Shown: positions 9,089 through 19,416, numbered from the stretch's first letter. The stretch: DNA of 64,000 bases from Aerococcus viridans (GCF_002083135.2 NZ_NBTM02000001.1:62001-126000), one strand, 5' to 3'. A program made the numbers and translations. Notes: generated from the sequence alone by a model not told the origin.

Positions 9089-10681
9089 ATGCAAAGAGAT
9101 AGTAGTCGTTTCCGTGAAATCGTCTCCATATTAGGTCGTTACGGATTCGGTGAGATACGATATCGACTGAAAAAGAATGAAGAAGACGATCGACCTAGAG
9201 CCCTAAGACAAGCTTTTGAAGAATTAGGCCCTAGTTTTATTAAGATTGGGCAAATTTTATCGACAAGAAGTGACCTCTTGTCGATAGAATATTTAGTGGA
9301 ATTAGAGAAGTTACAAGAAGATACCTTGCCCATCCCCTACGACATTATACAACAAGAGTATTTTGAGTCTGTAGGCCGCCAAATTGAGGAAGATTTTGCC
9401 ACCGTCAACAAGAAACCTATGGCTTCAGCCTCAATTGCTCAAGTCCACCGGGCCCAAATGAAATCTGGTGAGCAGGTAATAGTAAAGGTCCAGCGACCTG
9501 AAATTGAAGACCAATTGATTCGCGACTTAAATATTTTTATCCGGGTTGTTGAAGCCATTCCATCGATTTTTATTGATGTCATTATCAACCCGGTAGAAAT
9601 TCTAAAAGACATTAAGATTCAGATTTTAGAAGAAATTGATTTCCTCAATGAAGCCCATAATATGTTGCTGTTTGCAGAAAATCACAGACATCGGACAACC
9701 ATTTTGAACCCGATTCCTTATTTAAATCTGTCGACCAGAAAAGTGTTGATTCAAGAATATATTGATGGGATTTCAATCGGTCGCCATTTTGCCTTAAAAG
9801 AAGAAGGTTATGACCTCAATGATTTAGCCAGCAAATTCGTCTTGTCCTATTTATACCAAGTATTTGACGATGGCTTTTATCACGCTGACCCCCATGCCGG
9901 CAATATCCTGATTAAAGATGGGAAAATTGTCTTTATTGATTTCGGGGCGATGGGGAAAATTTCCCCCGGCCAAAAACAGCTACTGGTTCAAATATTGACC
10001 TCCATAGTCAGTAAAGATATCGATGGTTTAGTCAATGTCTTGCTGCAAATCTGTAAACAGAATAAAACTGTCGACAAGGTCGTTTTATACCGGGACATTG
10101 AAAGCTTGTTCAACCGCTACCTAACCACCGGTATGGAAGCCTTGGAAATTGACGATATCTTCCAGGACCTACTTAAATTTGGTCATAAACACGGGCTGAC
10201 TTTCCCATCTGAATATATTTTACTGGAGAAAACCATTGCCATGGTTCAAGGCGTTGCCCAAAGTTTAGACCCACATCTAGATTTTATGGCGATCTTCCAA
10301 TCTTTCTTCTTGTCTAGCGGCACCATTCACTGGGAGAAATTCTTGGACCCGAATGCTGTTGCACGAGAAGCCTTTAGGTTCTTAAATACCACTAGAAGAA
10401 TGCCAACTAAGATAGAAAACTTAGTGGACAACATCAATAACGGTCGTTTGAATGTACGACTAACCTTTGAAAATGTGGATGACCGGATACGGGACATTAA
10501 CTCAATGATTAACCGCATAATTTTTGGTGTAATTCTATCCGCCCTTATCTTGGCCTCCACTTTGATCATTACCTCAGCACAAACCTATTATGCAGAATTA
10601 CTGGGTATTTTCTTTTTCGTCATTACAGCGCTTATTGGGTTAATCCTTCTGATATCCATGCTGCGGGCCCGAAGGAAATAG
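9089..10681 (+). CDS. ABC1/AarF/UbiB family atypical kinase
   Basis: Atypical protein-kinase-like ATPase of 530 aa. The N-terminal KxGQ motif (ELGPSFIKIGQILSTRSDLL, about residues 48-67), the A-rich loop SASIAQVHRAQ, the catalytic-loop YHADPHAGNIL (about residues 268-278) and IDFGAMGK mark the UbiB family. Two hydrophobic helices close the protein (about residues 475-525), as in membrane-anchored UbiB. In ubiquinone-making bacteria the family supports quinone synthesis; its role in a fermentative Lactobacillales-type cell is unclear. The start is ATG 9089, with only a weak GGTG upstream and a stop a few codons earlier in frame. Confidence 0.9.
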   Translation: MQRDSSRFREIVSILGRYGFGEIRYRLKKNEEDDRPRALRQAFEELGPSFIKIGQILSTRSDLLSIEYLVELEKLQEDTLPIPYDIIQQEYFESVGRQIEEDFATVNKKPMASASIAQVHRAQMKSGEQVIVKVQRPEIEDQLIRDLNIFIRVVEAIPSIFIDVIINPVEILKDIKIQILEEIDFLNEAHNMLLFAENHRHRTTILNPIPYLNLSTRKVLIQEYIDGISIGRHFALKEEGYDLNDLASKFVLSYLYQVFDDGFYHADPHAGNILIKDGKIVFIDFGAMGKISPGQKQLLVQILTSIVSKDIDGLVNVLLQICKQNKTVDKVVLYRDIESLFNRYLTTGMEALEIDDIFQDLLKFGHKHGLTFPSEYILLEKTIAMVQGVAQSLDPHLDFMAIFQSFFLSSGTIHWEKFLDPNAVAREAFRFLNTTRRMPTKIENLVDNINNGRLNVRLTFENVDDRIRDINSMINRIIFGVILSALILASTLIITSAQTYYAELLGIFFFVITALIGLILLISMLRARRK

Positions 10682-10711
10682 CGTCCCTAAATTTGCCACG
10701 ATTGAAATAAA

Positions 10712-10771
10712 CACAAAAAAAGGCGGTATGCAGATGAGATTTCATCCGGCATACCGCCTATGATTTTTATT
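10712..10771. terminator. Bidirectional terminator between convergent genes
   Basis: AGGCGGTATGC and GGCATACCGCCT form a long stem with an A run before and T run after, serving the UbiB-like gene on the plus strand and degV on the minus strand. Confidence 0.88.
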
Positions 10772-10810
10772 TAGCTTGCCCTATTCTATAAAATAGGCAC
10801 CCTTCATATT

Positions 10811-11686
10811 TTATTTATACAAAGGTAAAATCGCACAACCTGTTAATTCAGGTCCTGTATGCACCGCTAAGGCTGATCCCAGTTGGCCGTCGTAGGCTTC
10901 TTCAAATTCCGGTAAAGCGTCTTTAAGTCCTTTCAAAAGCTTGGCTGATGTCACTCTAGCAGCCGGATTACCGCCACAAGAAGCCAATAAAAATTCTTGG
11001 TTTTTAGGAACAACGCCCTTCACTAATTCAACCATCTTCTTAACGGTTTTGGCTTCATTATTGGTTTTTGAGGCGCGGATTTTAGCGATTGTTGTATAAA
11101 TTCCCTCTTCATCACAAGTGATAATTGGTTGAATATTTAACAAGGTACCTACTGCACCCGTCACCCGGCCAATTCGTCCACCAGCAATTAGATATTTTAA
11201 GTTAGGGATATGGAAAAATACATGACCTTTTTCAACTGAATCCTGTAATTTCTTGGTAATCATTTTAAAGTCATTCTTCATTTCGAAGTATTTTGTTGCA
11301 GCGATCATGAATAGACCTGAACCGATACCAATGTTTTTCGTATCTAAAAGGAAAAACTCCACTTGAGGAAAATCTTCCGCAATTAAACGAACTGAGTTGT
11401 TAGTTCCAGAAAGATTTGATGAAATGGTAATGGCGATAATATGCGTACAACCTTTTTCTATTAAGTTTTCAAAAGCTTGAGAAATCAATTCACCACTTGG
11501 TAGGGATGTTTTCGGGATTTCCGAGGCCATACGCTCAAATACTTCTTGTGGTTGAATGGTTACCCCATCCAAGTAATCGCCATCTTTAAAGGCTACATTT
11601 AAAGGCAATACTTCGATTTCAAATTTGTCGACAAACTCTTTTGGAACATCTGAACCAGAGTCCACAATAAAACCTATTTTTTCCAA
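10811..11686 (-). CDS. DegV family fatty-acid-binding protein
   Basis: Protein of 291 aa with the EDD fold of DegV/FakB, which binds a fatty acid for the FakA kinase so that exogenous fatty acids enter phospholipid. Diagnostic are GFIVDSGSDVP at the N-terminus, the TSLPSGEL segment near residue 60, ITISSNLSGTNNSV (about residues 85-98) and KYLIAGGRIGRVTG. The start is a TTG at 11686 with GGAGG at correct spacing. DUF1836 gene directly upstream. Whether it acts as FakB cannot be told without a FakA partner in the window. Confidence 0.92.
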   Translation of the reverse strand: MEKIGFIVDSGSDVPKEFVDKFEIEVLPLNVAFKDGDYLDGVTIQPQEVFERMASEIPKTSLPSGELISQAFENLIEKGCTHIIAITISSNLSGTNNSVRLIAEDFPQVEFFLLDTKNIGIGSGLFMIAATKYFEMKNDFKMITKKLQDSVEKGHVFFHIPNLKYLIAGGRIGRVTGAVGTLLNIQPIITCDEEGIYTTIAKIRASKTNNEAKTVKKMVELVKGVVPKNQEFLLASCGGNPAARVTSAKLLKGLKDALPEFEEAYDGQLGSALAVHTGPELTGCAILPLYK

Positions 11687-11709
11687 TTGACTACCTCCGA
11701 CTATAAGGG

Positions 11710-12285
11710 TTATGCTTCTGTTTCTATCTCTGTGGTATCTTGATCTACAAAGGAAATAAATTTTTTCGCAAACAATAAATTAGTGATTGTTTCGCAAGCC
11801 AAATAAATAATATACTTATCAAAATCCTCTGGATCTGAATAGTCTGTTTCAATTTCGTCATCCACGGCTACATCTAAATATACATGCCCTTTTCGTTTGA
11901 TGGTAATTTCTAATAAGGCACAGAATTGATTGTAGGCGTTTGAATTGCCTTGTGACTGCGCTAGAAATATCAATACACGACGGATATCTTGAATTGAAAT
12001 GACTTCTTTAAATAAAGTAATGACGATTAAATATGCGATATGACGTTTATTGTAATGTCTCTTGATGGGCTTTGGAATTAATCCTAGTTTAACATAGTTA
12101 TTGACCATTGAAGATGTCACAGGTTTCTTATCTGAAGAAAAAATTTGGAATGGTTCTAAATACTGGGTTACAACTGCAATCAGTTGGTCCATGTATAAAG
12201 GAATATCTGTAATATCTTCCCATCTTGGCATGTTGACGTCGTCTAAACTTTTGACCCAGTTTTCAAATTCTAATTGCTTTTCCAC
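11710..12285 (-). CDS. DUF1836 domain-containing protein
   Basis: Soluble protein of 191 aa. The segment KPVTSSMVNNYVKLGLIPKP followed by RHYNKRHIAYLIVITLFKEVISIQDI (about residues 55-105) reads like a MerR-type winged helix-turn-helix and is the hallmark of DUF1836, a family common in Firmicutes and often found beside degV. It may be a transcription regulator; no target is known. Gap to degV is 23 nt, so the two are probably cotranscribed. Confidence 0.85.
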   Translation of the reverse strand: MEKQLEFENWVKSLDDVNMPRWEDITDIPLYMDQLIAVVTQYLEPFQIFSSDKKPVTSSMVNNYVKLGLIPKPIKRHYNKRHIAYLIVITLFKEVISIQDIRRVLIFLAQSQGNSNAYNQFCALLEITIKRKGHVYLDVAVDDEIETDYSDPEDFDKYIIYLACETITNLLFAKKFISFVDQDTTEIETEA

Positions 12286-12401
12286 TTATACTCACCCACT
12301 ATTTCATTATGATTATATTATACCACAAAGTTATCATCACTATGAACAATAGTTTTTAAAACGAGGTATTTTATTTTGAATTCGAAAAATACAGGAAACC
12401 A

Positions 12402-13688
12402 CTAGCGTTTTCGGTTTCTGAATGACCATTTTGGCCAGTTAATAAGCGTCTTTTGACCACCTTCTTCTACTTTATCATCTAGAGACACGCCTTGGATAGT
12501 GTCCTTTTCTTTGGTCCCCTCAGCATTTTGATCCTTTTTCGCTTCGATATCCGACATGGCAGCTTGGAAATCGGGGTCATTTTGCCCGCGTTGCAGCCTT
12601 TGTCCGTATAAATCTTTCATCAATTTACGGACTGTTCGCGGACTGACCTCTTCCCCTTTAGCTTCTGCTGTGGCGATAAAAGTCAGGACTTCGATGTAGG
12701 ACATGGCTAGGGCTGTCGTAATGATTGAAGCAGTTGTTCCTGAAATCACCCCACCTGCCACAGACCCGATACCTGGGATAAATTTCACCATGTTAGAAAC
12801 GATCAGACGTCCTAGATAGGTTGCTGATCCTGTTCCACCAATAGCCCCTAGGATTCCTAATGCAGTCGCTTGGTCCATGGAAATGCCAAATATAGCTGTA
12901 ATATGGGCCATCATACCTATTTGCATGGGTACTAGGACGGTTGCATCGGAAAATGGGATGGGTGTGAATCCAACACCAAAGGTAGTAACAATATATCTAC
13001 GCGCCCAACGTCGCGCTGCTCGACCCTTCCGTTCAATATCAATCTGTTGGGCGTTGTTAAAAGCTGTGTAGACCTGATGTGGCAATAAGCCAAAAGTTCT
13101 TTCAACAAGCTCTTTTAGACCGAAGGCAGGAATGGTAAATTCGTCAGTAATCTTATAATCTTGGGCCATTAACCGAATAATCGCTTGGACGGGTAGATTT
13201 TGATTGACTAGGTATTGTTCAAATTTCAAAGCTTGATCCCCGATAGATTGAGTCAGTACTAAAATAATCGGCATCTTACTAGCTAAATATTCAATCAAGC
13301 GAATCTCCATATCTTCAATCCGCGATGAAGAGGCATTGATACAGTAATAAGCCACGTGCATATGTTGTTGCTTTTTGGCCATGCCATCCAGCGTTTGATC
13401 GATTTCTCCGGTCACTTGGATTTGCGTTTCTGCATCCAGCTCCAACCCTCTCGTATCATAAAGGACCATTGGCACGCCTTCTTTTTCGATTTTGTGCAAA
13501 TGTTTGGTGATGGGTTGTCCAATCCCCGTTTCTGCTAATCTCTCCCGAAAAATATTGTTGATTAAAGTTGATTTCCCGACACCCGTTTTACCTACTACTA
13601 GAATATGTACTTTTTCGATTTTTTCAATTTCTTCTTGCGTTTTCCTGGTTAGTTCCCCAGCAAGAGACCAATCCATATTTCTCGCCAT
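12402..13688 (-). CDS. Era/dynamin-like GTPase with DUF697 domain
   Basis: P-loop GTPase of 428 aa. G1 is GKTGVGKSTLINNIF (about residues 33-47) and G3 is YDTRGLEL. At the G4 position there is LVLTQSIGD instead of NKxD, so base specificity may be altered. The second half carries glycine/alanine-rich hydrophobic stretches typical of DUF697 (YcjF/TIGR00103-like) that probably insert into or contact the membrane. The C-terminus (about residues 370-428) is charged and low in complexity. Start is ATG with GAGGTGAG upstream. Stands alone between DUF1836 and the divergent hemolysin III gene. Cellular role not established. Confidence 0.85.
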   Translation of the reverse strand: MARNMDWSLAGELTRKTQEEIEKIEKVHILVVGKTGVGKSTLINNIFRERLAETGIGQPITKHLHKIEKEGVPMVLYDTRGLELDAETQIQVTGEIDQTLDGMAKKQQHMHVAYYCINASSSRIEDMEIRLIEYLASKMPIILVLTQSIGDQALKFEQYLVNQNLPVQAIIRLMAQDYKITDEFTIPAFGLKELVERTFGLLPHQVYTAFNNAQQIDIERKGRAARRWARRYIVTTFGVGFTPIPFSDATVLVPMQIGMMAHITAIFGISMDQATALGILGAIGGTGSATYLGRLIVSNMVKFIPGIGSVAGGVISGTTASIITTALAMSYIEVLTFIATAEAKGEEVSPRTVRKLMKDLYGQRLQRGQNDPDFQAAMSDIEAKKDQNAEGTKEKDTIQGVSLDDKVEEGGQKTLINWPKWSFRNRKR

Positions 13689-13834
13689 TTTCGCTCACCT
13701 CATTTGTTTTTGTGCTTACATATATTTTATCAGATAGATTTTAAATTAGTATTAATTGCGTCGAATTTCCATAATTACCTAATAGAATATGCTATACTAC
13801 AAGTGTTAAAAACACATCGTACTAAAGGAGGAGA

Positions 13835-14509
13835 ATGATGTCTGCTAATTCACGTAGTCAAGAAAAAACCAAATTACCTTATACGAAAGCTTATTATATC
13901 ACGAATGAGGTCTTGAATTCGGTGACACATGGCATTGGCTTTGTCCTTTCAATTGTTGCCACTGTTTTCCTAATCCTTAAAGGTGTTGAAAACCAAAATA
14001 GTCTTGAAATGTTTTCATACGTGATGTACGGCATCTCTATGTGTGCCCTATACTTGGCTTCAACCCTATACCACAGCTTTTCATTTACCAAAGCTGCGAG
14101 TATCCTGAAAATTATCGACCATTCATCGATTTTCATTTTAATTGCTGGGTCTTACACACCCTTTGCCTTAGTCGCTATTGGTGGTGCCTTTGGTTGGTTT
14201 ATTTTCATTGCACAATGGGCCATCGCACTATTTGGGATTATCGGTAAAATTCTCTTCCTAGATAAGATGAAGAAATTTTCTACCCTTTTATATATTTTGA
14301 TGGGCTGGTTTGGGGTTATCGCTATCCCGCAAATGGCCACAGCCATCGGTTCTGGTGGTATCGCTTGGCTAATCGCCGGCGGAGTAACTTATACAGTCGG
14401 CACTATCTTCTACGCCCATGATAACTTGAAATTCTGGCATGTCATTTGGCACTTATTTGTACTCGGTGGTTCAATCGCGATGTACTTCGCCGTCTTATTA
14501 TATGTGTAA
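13835..14509 (+). CDS. Hemolysin III family membrane protein (PAQR/TrhA)
   Basis: Seven-helix membrane protein of 224 aa. The family signatures are near the start (EVLNSVTHGIGFVLSIVAT), in the middle (YLASTLYHSF, then IDHSSIFILIAGSYTPF) and at the end (FWHVIWHLFVLGGS). The conserved Ser, Asp and three His residues form the metal site of the PAQR/hemolysin III fold. E. coli TrhA of this family affects membrane energetics, and hemolysis is not proven for most members. Single gene, SD AAAGGAGGAG, terminated by the hairpin downstream. Confidence 0.93.
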   Translation: MMSANSRSQEKTKLPYTKAYYITNEVLNSVTHGIGFVLSIVATVFLILKGVENQNSLEMFSYVMYGISMCALYLASTLYHSFSFTKAASILKIIDHSSIFILIAGSYTPFALVAIGGAFGWFIFIAQWAIALFGIIGKILFLDKMKKFSTLLYILMGWFGVIAIPQMATAIGSGGIAWLIAGGVTYTVGTIFYAHDNLKFWHVIWHLFVLGGSIAMYFAVLLYV

Positions 14510-14536
14510 GAATGAATAATTTATATATGAAAAATA

Positions 14537-14592
14537 AGATACCAAGCAAAGTTGAGTAGTCCTGCTACTTGCCTTTGCTTGGTATTTTTTAT
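14537..14592. terminator. Bidirectional terminator
   Basis: AATACCAAGCAAAG and CTTTGCTTGGTATT enclose a short loop and end in T6; it lies between two convergent genes. Confidence 0.88.
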
Positions 14593-15572
14593 TTGCTTTG
14601 GAGATATTTTAACCGCTGCCCAGATTTATAAAACTCGTACTTCAGATTCAAGAATTTCTCACAGTCTAACAGGATATCAAAGAGCATAGACCGAGTTTCA
14701 AATTCATTTCGGCTTTGCGGTAGAGGTTGCTGTCTAAACCGCGTTTTTAATTGATTTAATTCATTACGAAGTTTAGCCGCTGTATTTGATTCTGATAATT
14801 GTTGACTAACGTGACGGAAAAAGCCACTCAAGTCATAAGTCTGATCGGTTGATTCATAAATATTATCCAAAGAATTGTTGATATCATAGAGAATAATCAA
14901 TTGGGAAGACCGCATTGAAAAATAATTCAGATAGTAATTTTGCATATCGCCCGTGATATTATTTTCAGCCTCCTTCAATGCCAGAAATTCTCCATGTTTC
15001 GCTAGCTCGTAAGCCTGATCGATATGTTCATATAAGAGGTGACCCGAGTGGTCAGGGGTATCCATTTTGTCAGCTAAATGGTTTAAAATGACCTGCATTT
15101 CCCCTTCAATTTGACCTTTCAACTTGTCCATCTCGCCACTGGCCGATGTCTGATATAAATTGACAATTACTGCAATCCCAACACCAATCACAAGTAGAAG
15201 CATTTCGTTGACCCACCAATTAAAATCTGACGCTTGTTCAAGCAACAAATGGGAAATAAATACCGCACATGGGGCAATTGCGTTATCGCTCTTCAGGTAG
15301 ACAGAAACTGGATAGGTAATTAATAAATAAAGTGAAAATACCCAAATTTCATAACTGAAAAGATTGAATAATATGGTGGCAATCAACAAACTCAAAATCA
15401 TGGTGAGGGTCAAGTTACCGATGTATTGTACAGTTTTCTTACTGGTTTCTGCCAGGGATAGGATGGCAATAACCCCGGCTGATACCGCATAATCTAGGCC
15501 TAACCATTGGGCTAAAAATATGGCAATAAAAGTGGCCACTGCATATTTTGCACTCTTAATCGCTACTCGCAT
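14589..15572 (-). CDS. Aromatic acid exporter family protein (ArAE_1-like)
   Basis: Membrane protein of 327 aa: four or more hydrophobic helices in residues 1-150 (starting VAIKSAKYAVATFIAIFLAQWLG) and a soluble helical C-terminal half, the layout of the ArAE_1 plus ArAE_1_C domain pair (B. subtilis YgaE/YqjA type). Family members are thought to export aromatic acids or similar anions. No substrate evidence here. ATG start with AAAGGAGC upstream. Confidence 0.85.
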   Translation of the reverse strand: MRVAIKSAKYAVATFIAIFLAQWLGLDYAVSAGVIAILSLAETSKKTVQYIGNLTLTMILSLLIATILFNLFSYEIWVFSLYLLITYPVSVYLKSDNAIAPCAVFISHLLLEQASDFNWWVNEMLLLVIGVGIAVIVNLYQTSASGEMDKLKGQIEGEMQVILNHLADKMDTPDHSGHLLYEHIDQAYELAKHGEFLALKEAENNITGDMQNYYLNYFSMRSSQLIILYDINNSLDNIYESTDQTYDLSGFFRHVSQQLSESNTAAKLRNELNQLKTRFRQQPLPQSRNEFETRSMLFDILLDCEKFLNLKYEFYKSGQRLKYLQSK

Positions 15573-15748
15573 TTGATTGCTCCTTTAACTTCATTCAAAG
15601 ATATTTTAGCATATATTTTGAAATTCTTTTCGTGAAAACGTACCATATCAACAAATTTCTAAAAAAGTGCGCAAAGATAATGAAATATGGTAGAATAGTG
15701 TAAGCGAGTAAGATCACATTTTTAATAAATTTATAAAAGGAGCAAAAA

Positions 15749-15967
15749 ATGATTTTTAAAGTAACTTATCAAGATTCATTGACTGAAGTACCACGTCGTG
15801 AATCAACACACACTATGTATGTCCAAGCTGAAACTAAACGTGAGGTTCGTGCCCACCTAGAGAATGAAACCCCCTATCTAGTCGAGTTTATCCAACCACT
15901 TGAAGGTGCGCATTTAGAATACGAACAACAAAATCCAAACTTTAAAGTTGTGGAGCTTTCTAATTAA
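15749..15967 (+). CDS. rpoY: DNA-directed RNA polymerase epsilon subunit
   Basis: Small (72 aa) accessory subunit of Firmicute RNA polymerase (formerly DUF1447/YkzG). The sequence [18 protein letters not shown] followed by [15 protein letters not shown] and the [18 protein letters not shown] block is characteristic. Its stop overlaps the RNase J start by one base (TAATG), and rpoY-rnjA is the usual pair in this group, so the two are translationally coupled. SD AAAGGAG. Confidence 0.96.
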   Translation: MIFKVTYQDSLTEVPRRESTHTMYVQAETKREVRAHLENETPYLVEFIQPLEGAHLEYEQQNPNFKVVELSN

Positions 15968-17640
15968 TGAAAGTTGATATAAAAAATAATGAAGTTGGCG
16001 TTTTCGCTTTCGGGGGATTAGACGAAATCGGTAAAAACTCTTATGGAGTCCAATTTCAAGACGAAATTTTATTATTAGACGCTGGGGTTAAATTCCCAGA
16101 AGACGATTTGTTAGGTATTGATTACGTTATCGCTAACTACCAATACTTAATTCAAAACGAACAAAAAGTGAAAGGTTTATTCATCACCCACGGTCACGAA
16201 GACCATATTGGGGGGATTCCTTTCTTACTGAAACAAATTAACATTCCGATTTATGCTGGCAAATTAGCCATGGCTCTAATCAAGAATAAATTAGAAGAAC
16301 ACGGATTATTACGTGATGCAGAATTACATATTATTGATGAAGATTCTGTCATAAAGTTTAGAAAAACATCCGTTTCTTTCTACCGTACTACCCACTCTAT
16401 TCCTGATGCAATGGGGATTGTGGTAAAGACCCCACCAGGAAACGTGGTATTTACCGGTGACTACAAGTTTGACTTCACCCCAGTAGGTGAACCTGCTGAT
16501 ATCCATAAAATGGCTAAAATCGGTGAAGAAGGCGTTCTATTGTTACTTGGTGACTCAACAAACGCTGAAATTCCAGGTTTTACCCAATCAGAACGTGTCG
16601 TTGGTGAATCATTAGCGGATATCATGTCAAATATTGAAGGTCGAATTATCTTCGCATCTTTCGCTTCAAATATTTCTCGTTTATCACAAGCCATCGATGT
16701 GGCTGTAGCCCAAGGTAGAAAAATAGCTGTCTTTGGTCGATCTATGGAAGCAGCCATTCGAAACGCTATCGAACTCGGCTATTTCAACGTGGGTGAAGAT
16801 GCCTTCATCCAAAGTAACGAAATCAACCAATACCCAGCAAACGAAATCTTAATCATGTGTACAGGTTCTCAAGGTGAGCCAATGGCTGCCCTATCTCGGA
16901 TTGCAAACGGTACCCACCGTCAAATCTCAATCCAACCTGATGATACTGTGATCTTCTCATCTAGCCCAATTCCAGGTAACACCCTATCTGTAAACCATGT
17001 AATTAACCAATTACTTGCTGCAGGTGCGGAAGTTATCCACGGTAAGGTCAACAATGTCCATACTTCAGGACACGGTGGTCAGCAAGAGCAAAAACTAATG
17101 CTGTCATTAATGAAACCGAAATACTTTATGCCAGTCCACGGTGAATACCGTATGCTATCTATCCAGGCTGAACAAGCTGAATTAGTTGGTATTCCACACG
17201 AAAACATCTTTATCATGCAAAACGGTGAAGTCTTAGCCTTAACGCAAGACTCAGCGCGTCGCGCAGGTAGCTTCCCAGGTGAAGCGGTCTACGTAGATGG
17301 TAAGGGTATCGGGGATATTGGCAATATCGTCTTACGTGACCGTCATAACCTTTCTGAAGATGGTTTAGTCCTAGCAGTTGTATCTGTTGACTTTACTAAG
17401 AATGAATTACTCGCTGGTCCTGATATCGTTTCTCGTGGTTTCATTTACATGCGTGAATCTGTTGGTTTAATCCAAGATGCACAAAAAGTAATCCGTACCA
17501 CTGTTATCGGGCATCTAAATTCAGGTAAGAAAGTAAACGAAAAAATCTTACGTGACGCTATGCAAAATGCCCTACAACCATTCTTGTATAAACGTACAAA
17601 ACGTAATCCAATGATTATGGCAGTCGTAATGCCTGTCTAA
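15967..17640 (+). CDS. rnjA: Ribonuclease J (RNase J1-like)
   Basis: Metallo-beta-lactamase/beta-CASP nuclease acting as 5'-to-3' exonuclease and endonuclease in mRNA decay and rRNA processing. The 557-aa protein has the zinc motif [10 protein letters not shown] (about residues 74-83), GDYKFD, the beta-CASP domain and the late HxGGxxE-type segment [11 protein letters not shown]. Length and pairing with rpoY favour J1 over J2. Start ATG shares a base with the rpoY stop. A terminator follows immediately. Confidence 0.97.
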   Translation: MKVDIKNNEVGVFAFGGLDEIGKNSYGVQFQDEILLLDAGVKFPEDDLLGIDYVIANYQYLIQNEQKVKGLFITHGHEDHIGGIPFLLKQINIPIYAGKLAMALIKNKLEEHGLLRDAELHIIDEDSVIKFRKTSVSFYRTTHSIPDAMGIVVKTPPGNVVFTGDYKFDFTPVGEPADIHKMAKIGEEGVLLLLGDSTNAEIPGFTQSERVVGESLADIMSNIEGRIIFASFASNISRLSQAIDVAVAQGRKIAVFGRSMEAAIRNAIELGYFNVGEDAFIQSNEINQYPANEILIMCTGSQGEPMAALSRIANGTHRQISIQPDDTVIFSSSPIPGNTLSVNHVINQLLAAGAEVIHGKVNNVHTSGHGGQQEQKLMLSLMKPKYFMPVHGEYRMLSIQAEQAELVGIPHENIFIMQNGEVLALTQDSARRAGSFPGEAVYVDGKGIGDIGNIVLRDRHNLSEDGLVLAVVSVDFTKNELLAGPDIVSRGFIYMRESVGLIQDAQKVIRTTVIGHLNSGKKVNEKILRDAMQNALQPFLYKRTKRNPMIMAVVMPV

Positions 17641-17666
17641 TCACAATGATTACTAATAAACAAAAA

Positions 17667-17716
17667 TAAACCTACGATGTAAAGCTGAACTAGCTTGCAT
17701 CGCAGGTTTTTTCTTT
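17667..17716 (+). terminator. Intrinsic terminator of rpoY-rnjA
   Basis: AAACCTACGATG and CATCGCAGGTTT arms, enclosing an inner AGCT/AGCT stem, then T6. Confidence 0.85.
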
Positions 17717-17729
17717 AGCAATAAAACGA

Positions 17730-18362
17730 CTATTTGACTAATTGATTTTGGAAGGCATAAATCGTTGCTTGTGTCCGGTCTTCAACCCCTAATTTAGATA
17801 ATATATTCGATACATGCGTTTTGACCGTTTTTAAGGTGATAAATAATTCATCGGCAATTTCTTGGTTGGATTTACCAGCTGCAATCAACTGCAAGACTTC
17901 CCGTTCACGAGTAGTTAAATCATCATGTAAGTGATGTCGGTTAGCTTCTACTTCATGGGCAATCAGCTTTTCATTGACTGTTGGTGCAATGACTGATTCC
18001 CCCGCATAGGTCCGGCGAATCGCTGACGCAATTTCGCTTGCAGAAGATGTTTTTAAAATGTAGCCTTTAGCCCCAGCTTGCATAGCAGGATATACCTTTT
18101 CATCATCGATAAAAGAAGTGACAATTAAAATATTGGCTTGTGGCCATTCATCTAAGATTTCTTGTGTTGCTTGGATCCCGTCCATATTATCCATCACTAA
18201 ATCCATTAAAATGATATCTGGTTGCAGTGATAAGGCCATTTTCTTACCCTCTAATCCGTCCTTAGCTTCCCCTACTATCTCTAGGTCTGATTGAGTAGAT
18301 AGGTAGGTAGAAACGCCTAGTCTGACCATTTCGTGGTCATCTACTAACAATACTTTAATCAT
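17730..18362 (-). CDS. liaR: Response regulator LiaR/VraR
   Basis: NarL-type response regulator of 210 aa. The receiver domain has VLLVDDHEMVR with acidic pair DD, phospho-Asp in ILMDLVMDNMDG (about residue 54) and Lys in YILKTSS; the LuxR-type DNA-binding helix-turn-helix is LTTREREVLQLIAAGKSNQEIADELFI region (cited in parts, about residues 145-175). Controls the cell-envelope stress response to drugs hitting lipid II. Start overlaps the liaS stop by 8 nt; last gene of liaF-liaS-liaR. Confidence 0.95.
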   Translation of the reverse strand: MIKVLLVDDHEMVRLGVSTYLSTQSDLEIVGEAKDGLEGKKMALSLQPDIILMDLVMDNMDGIQATQEILDEWPQANILIVTSFIDDEKVYPAMQAGAKGYILKTSSASEIASAIRRTYAGESVIAPTVNEKLIAHEVEANRHHLHDDLTTREREVLQLIAAGKSNQEIADELFITLKTVKTHVSNILSKLGVEDRTQATIYAFQNQLVK

Positions 18363-19416
18363 ATATGCCCTCCATTTTTCTTGGTATTACGATTTGGATC
18401 AATGTGCCCTGGTTTTCAAATGAAATAATGTTGACCGAACCACCTAGCTGGGCCACGCGTTCTTGGATATTTTTCAAGCCGTACCCACCGTTCTGCAGTA
18501 ATTCTTTGTCGGTATCAAAGCCCACGCCATCATCTGAAAATCGCAGATAAATATTTCGGTCTTTCTCATACAGATGGCATTCGATAATTTGTGCCTTAGC
18601 ATGTCGCAGGGAATTGGATAATAATTCCTGCACAATTCGGAATAGGTGGTTCTCCACTTCGGGCAGCAATTGAACGTCCGTCACAGTGGCTTCAAAATTA
18701 ATCTTAACCTTCGTTTCTAACTCTCTAAAGAGCTGTTCAATCCCCTCTGCCAAACTTTGATTGGTCAAGGAAATTGGTCGTAGATGGAGTAGTAAGGACC
18801 GCATTTCAGCTTGAGCCTGGTCTACCATATCCGCCACCTTATCGATCAATTGCCGGTTGACAGGGTCCATATTGTCCGCTTGCTCTTGGATAGCTGACAA
18901 AATCATGGTCATGGCAAACAATTGCTGGCTAACTGAATCATGCAATTCACGCGCAATCCGTTGTCGTTCCTCTTTGACTAGTTCGTTTCTGTTCATCTCT
19001 GAGGTCGCTTCATCCGCCACCGTTTTTGCCTGCAAGGCCATTTCCATGTTTTGTAACATGGCCCGCAACCGTTCAATTTGCTCATCTATTTGCTGGCCAG
19101 CATAGACGCCCGTTTCTATCTCTTGAAAAATGGGTGAATCATATTTTCTGGTAGCCAAGGCAGACAGCTTAGCCGTTAATTTATTTTCGTCTTTGTATAA
19201 AAAGAAATACAGGATTAAGGTTGCAATCAATGAGATGACTATATCAATGACCAATAAATACATAAATGGTAGGATTAAACGGGCAAATTCAAGATATGAC
19301 CCGTCGACATTCATGGTATTAGGTGCCAAAATCAAAAAGATATAGGTTCCAAGAGATACCGTCAAAAGTGACAACCATAAAACAATAAATATTGTTAAAA
19401 ATCGACGTCCTCTCAT
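18355..19416 (-). CDS. liaS: Sensor histidine kinase LiaS/VraS
   Basis: Membrane histidine kinase of 353 aa with two N-terminal transmembrane helices (about residues 8-30 and 48-72) joined by a very short external loop, so it is an intramembrane-sensing kinase. The dimerisation/phosphoacceptor block is QRIARELHDSVSQQLFAM with the His at about residue 157; the ATPase domain ends with DDGVGFD and GGYGLKNIQERV. Overlaps liaF by 4 nt (ATGA) and liaR by 8 nt. Confidence 0.95.
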   Translation of the reverse strand: MRGRRFLTIFIVLWLSLLTVSLGTYIFLILAPNTMNVDGSYLEFARLILPFMYLLVIDIVISLIATLILYFFLYKDENKLTAKLSALATRKYDSPIFQEIETGVYAGQQIDEQIERLRAMLQNMEMALQAKTVADEATSEMNRNELVKEERQRIARELHDSVSQQLFAMTMILSAIQEQADNMDPVNRQLIDKVADMVDQAQAEMRSLLLHLRPISLTNQSLAEGIEQLFRELETKVKINFEATVTDVQLLPEVENHLFRIVQELLSNSLRHAKAQIIECHLYEKDRNIYLRFSDDGVGFDTDKELLQNGGYGLKNIQERVAQLGGSVNIISFENQGTLIQIVIPRKMEGIYD

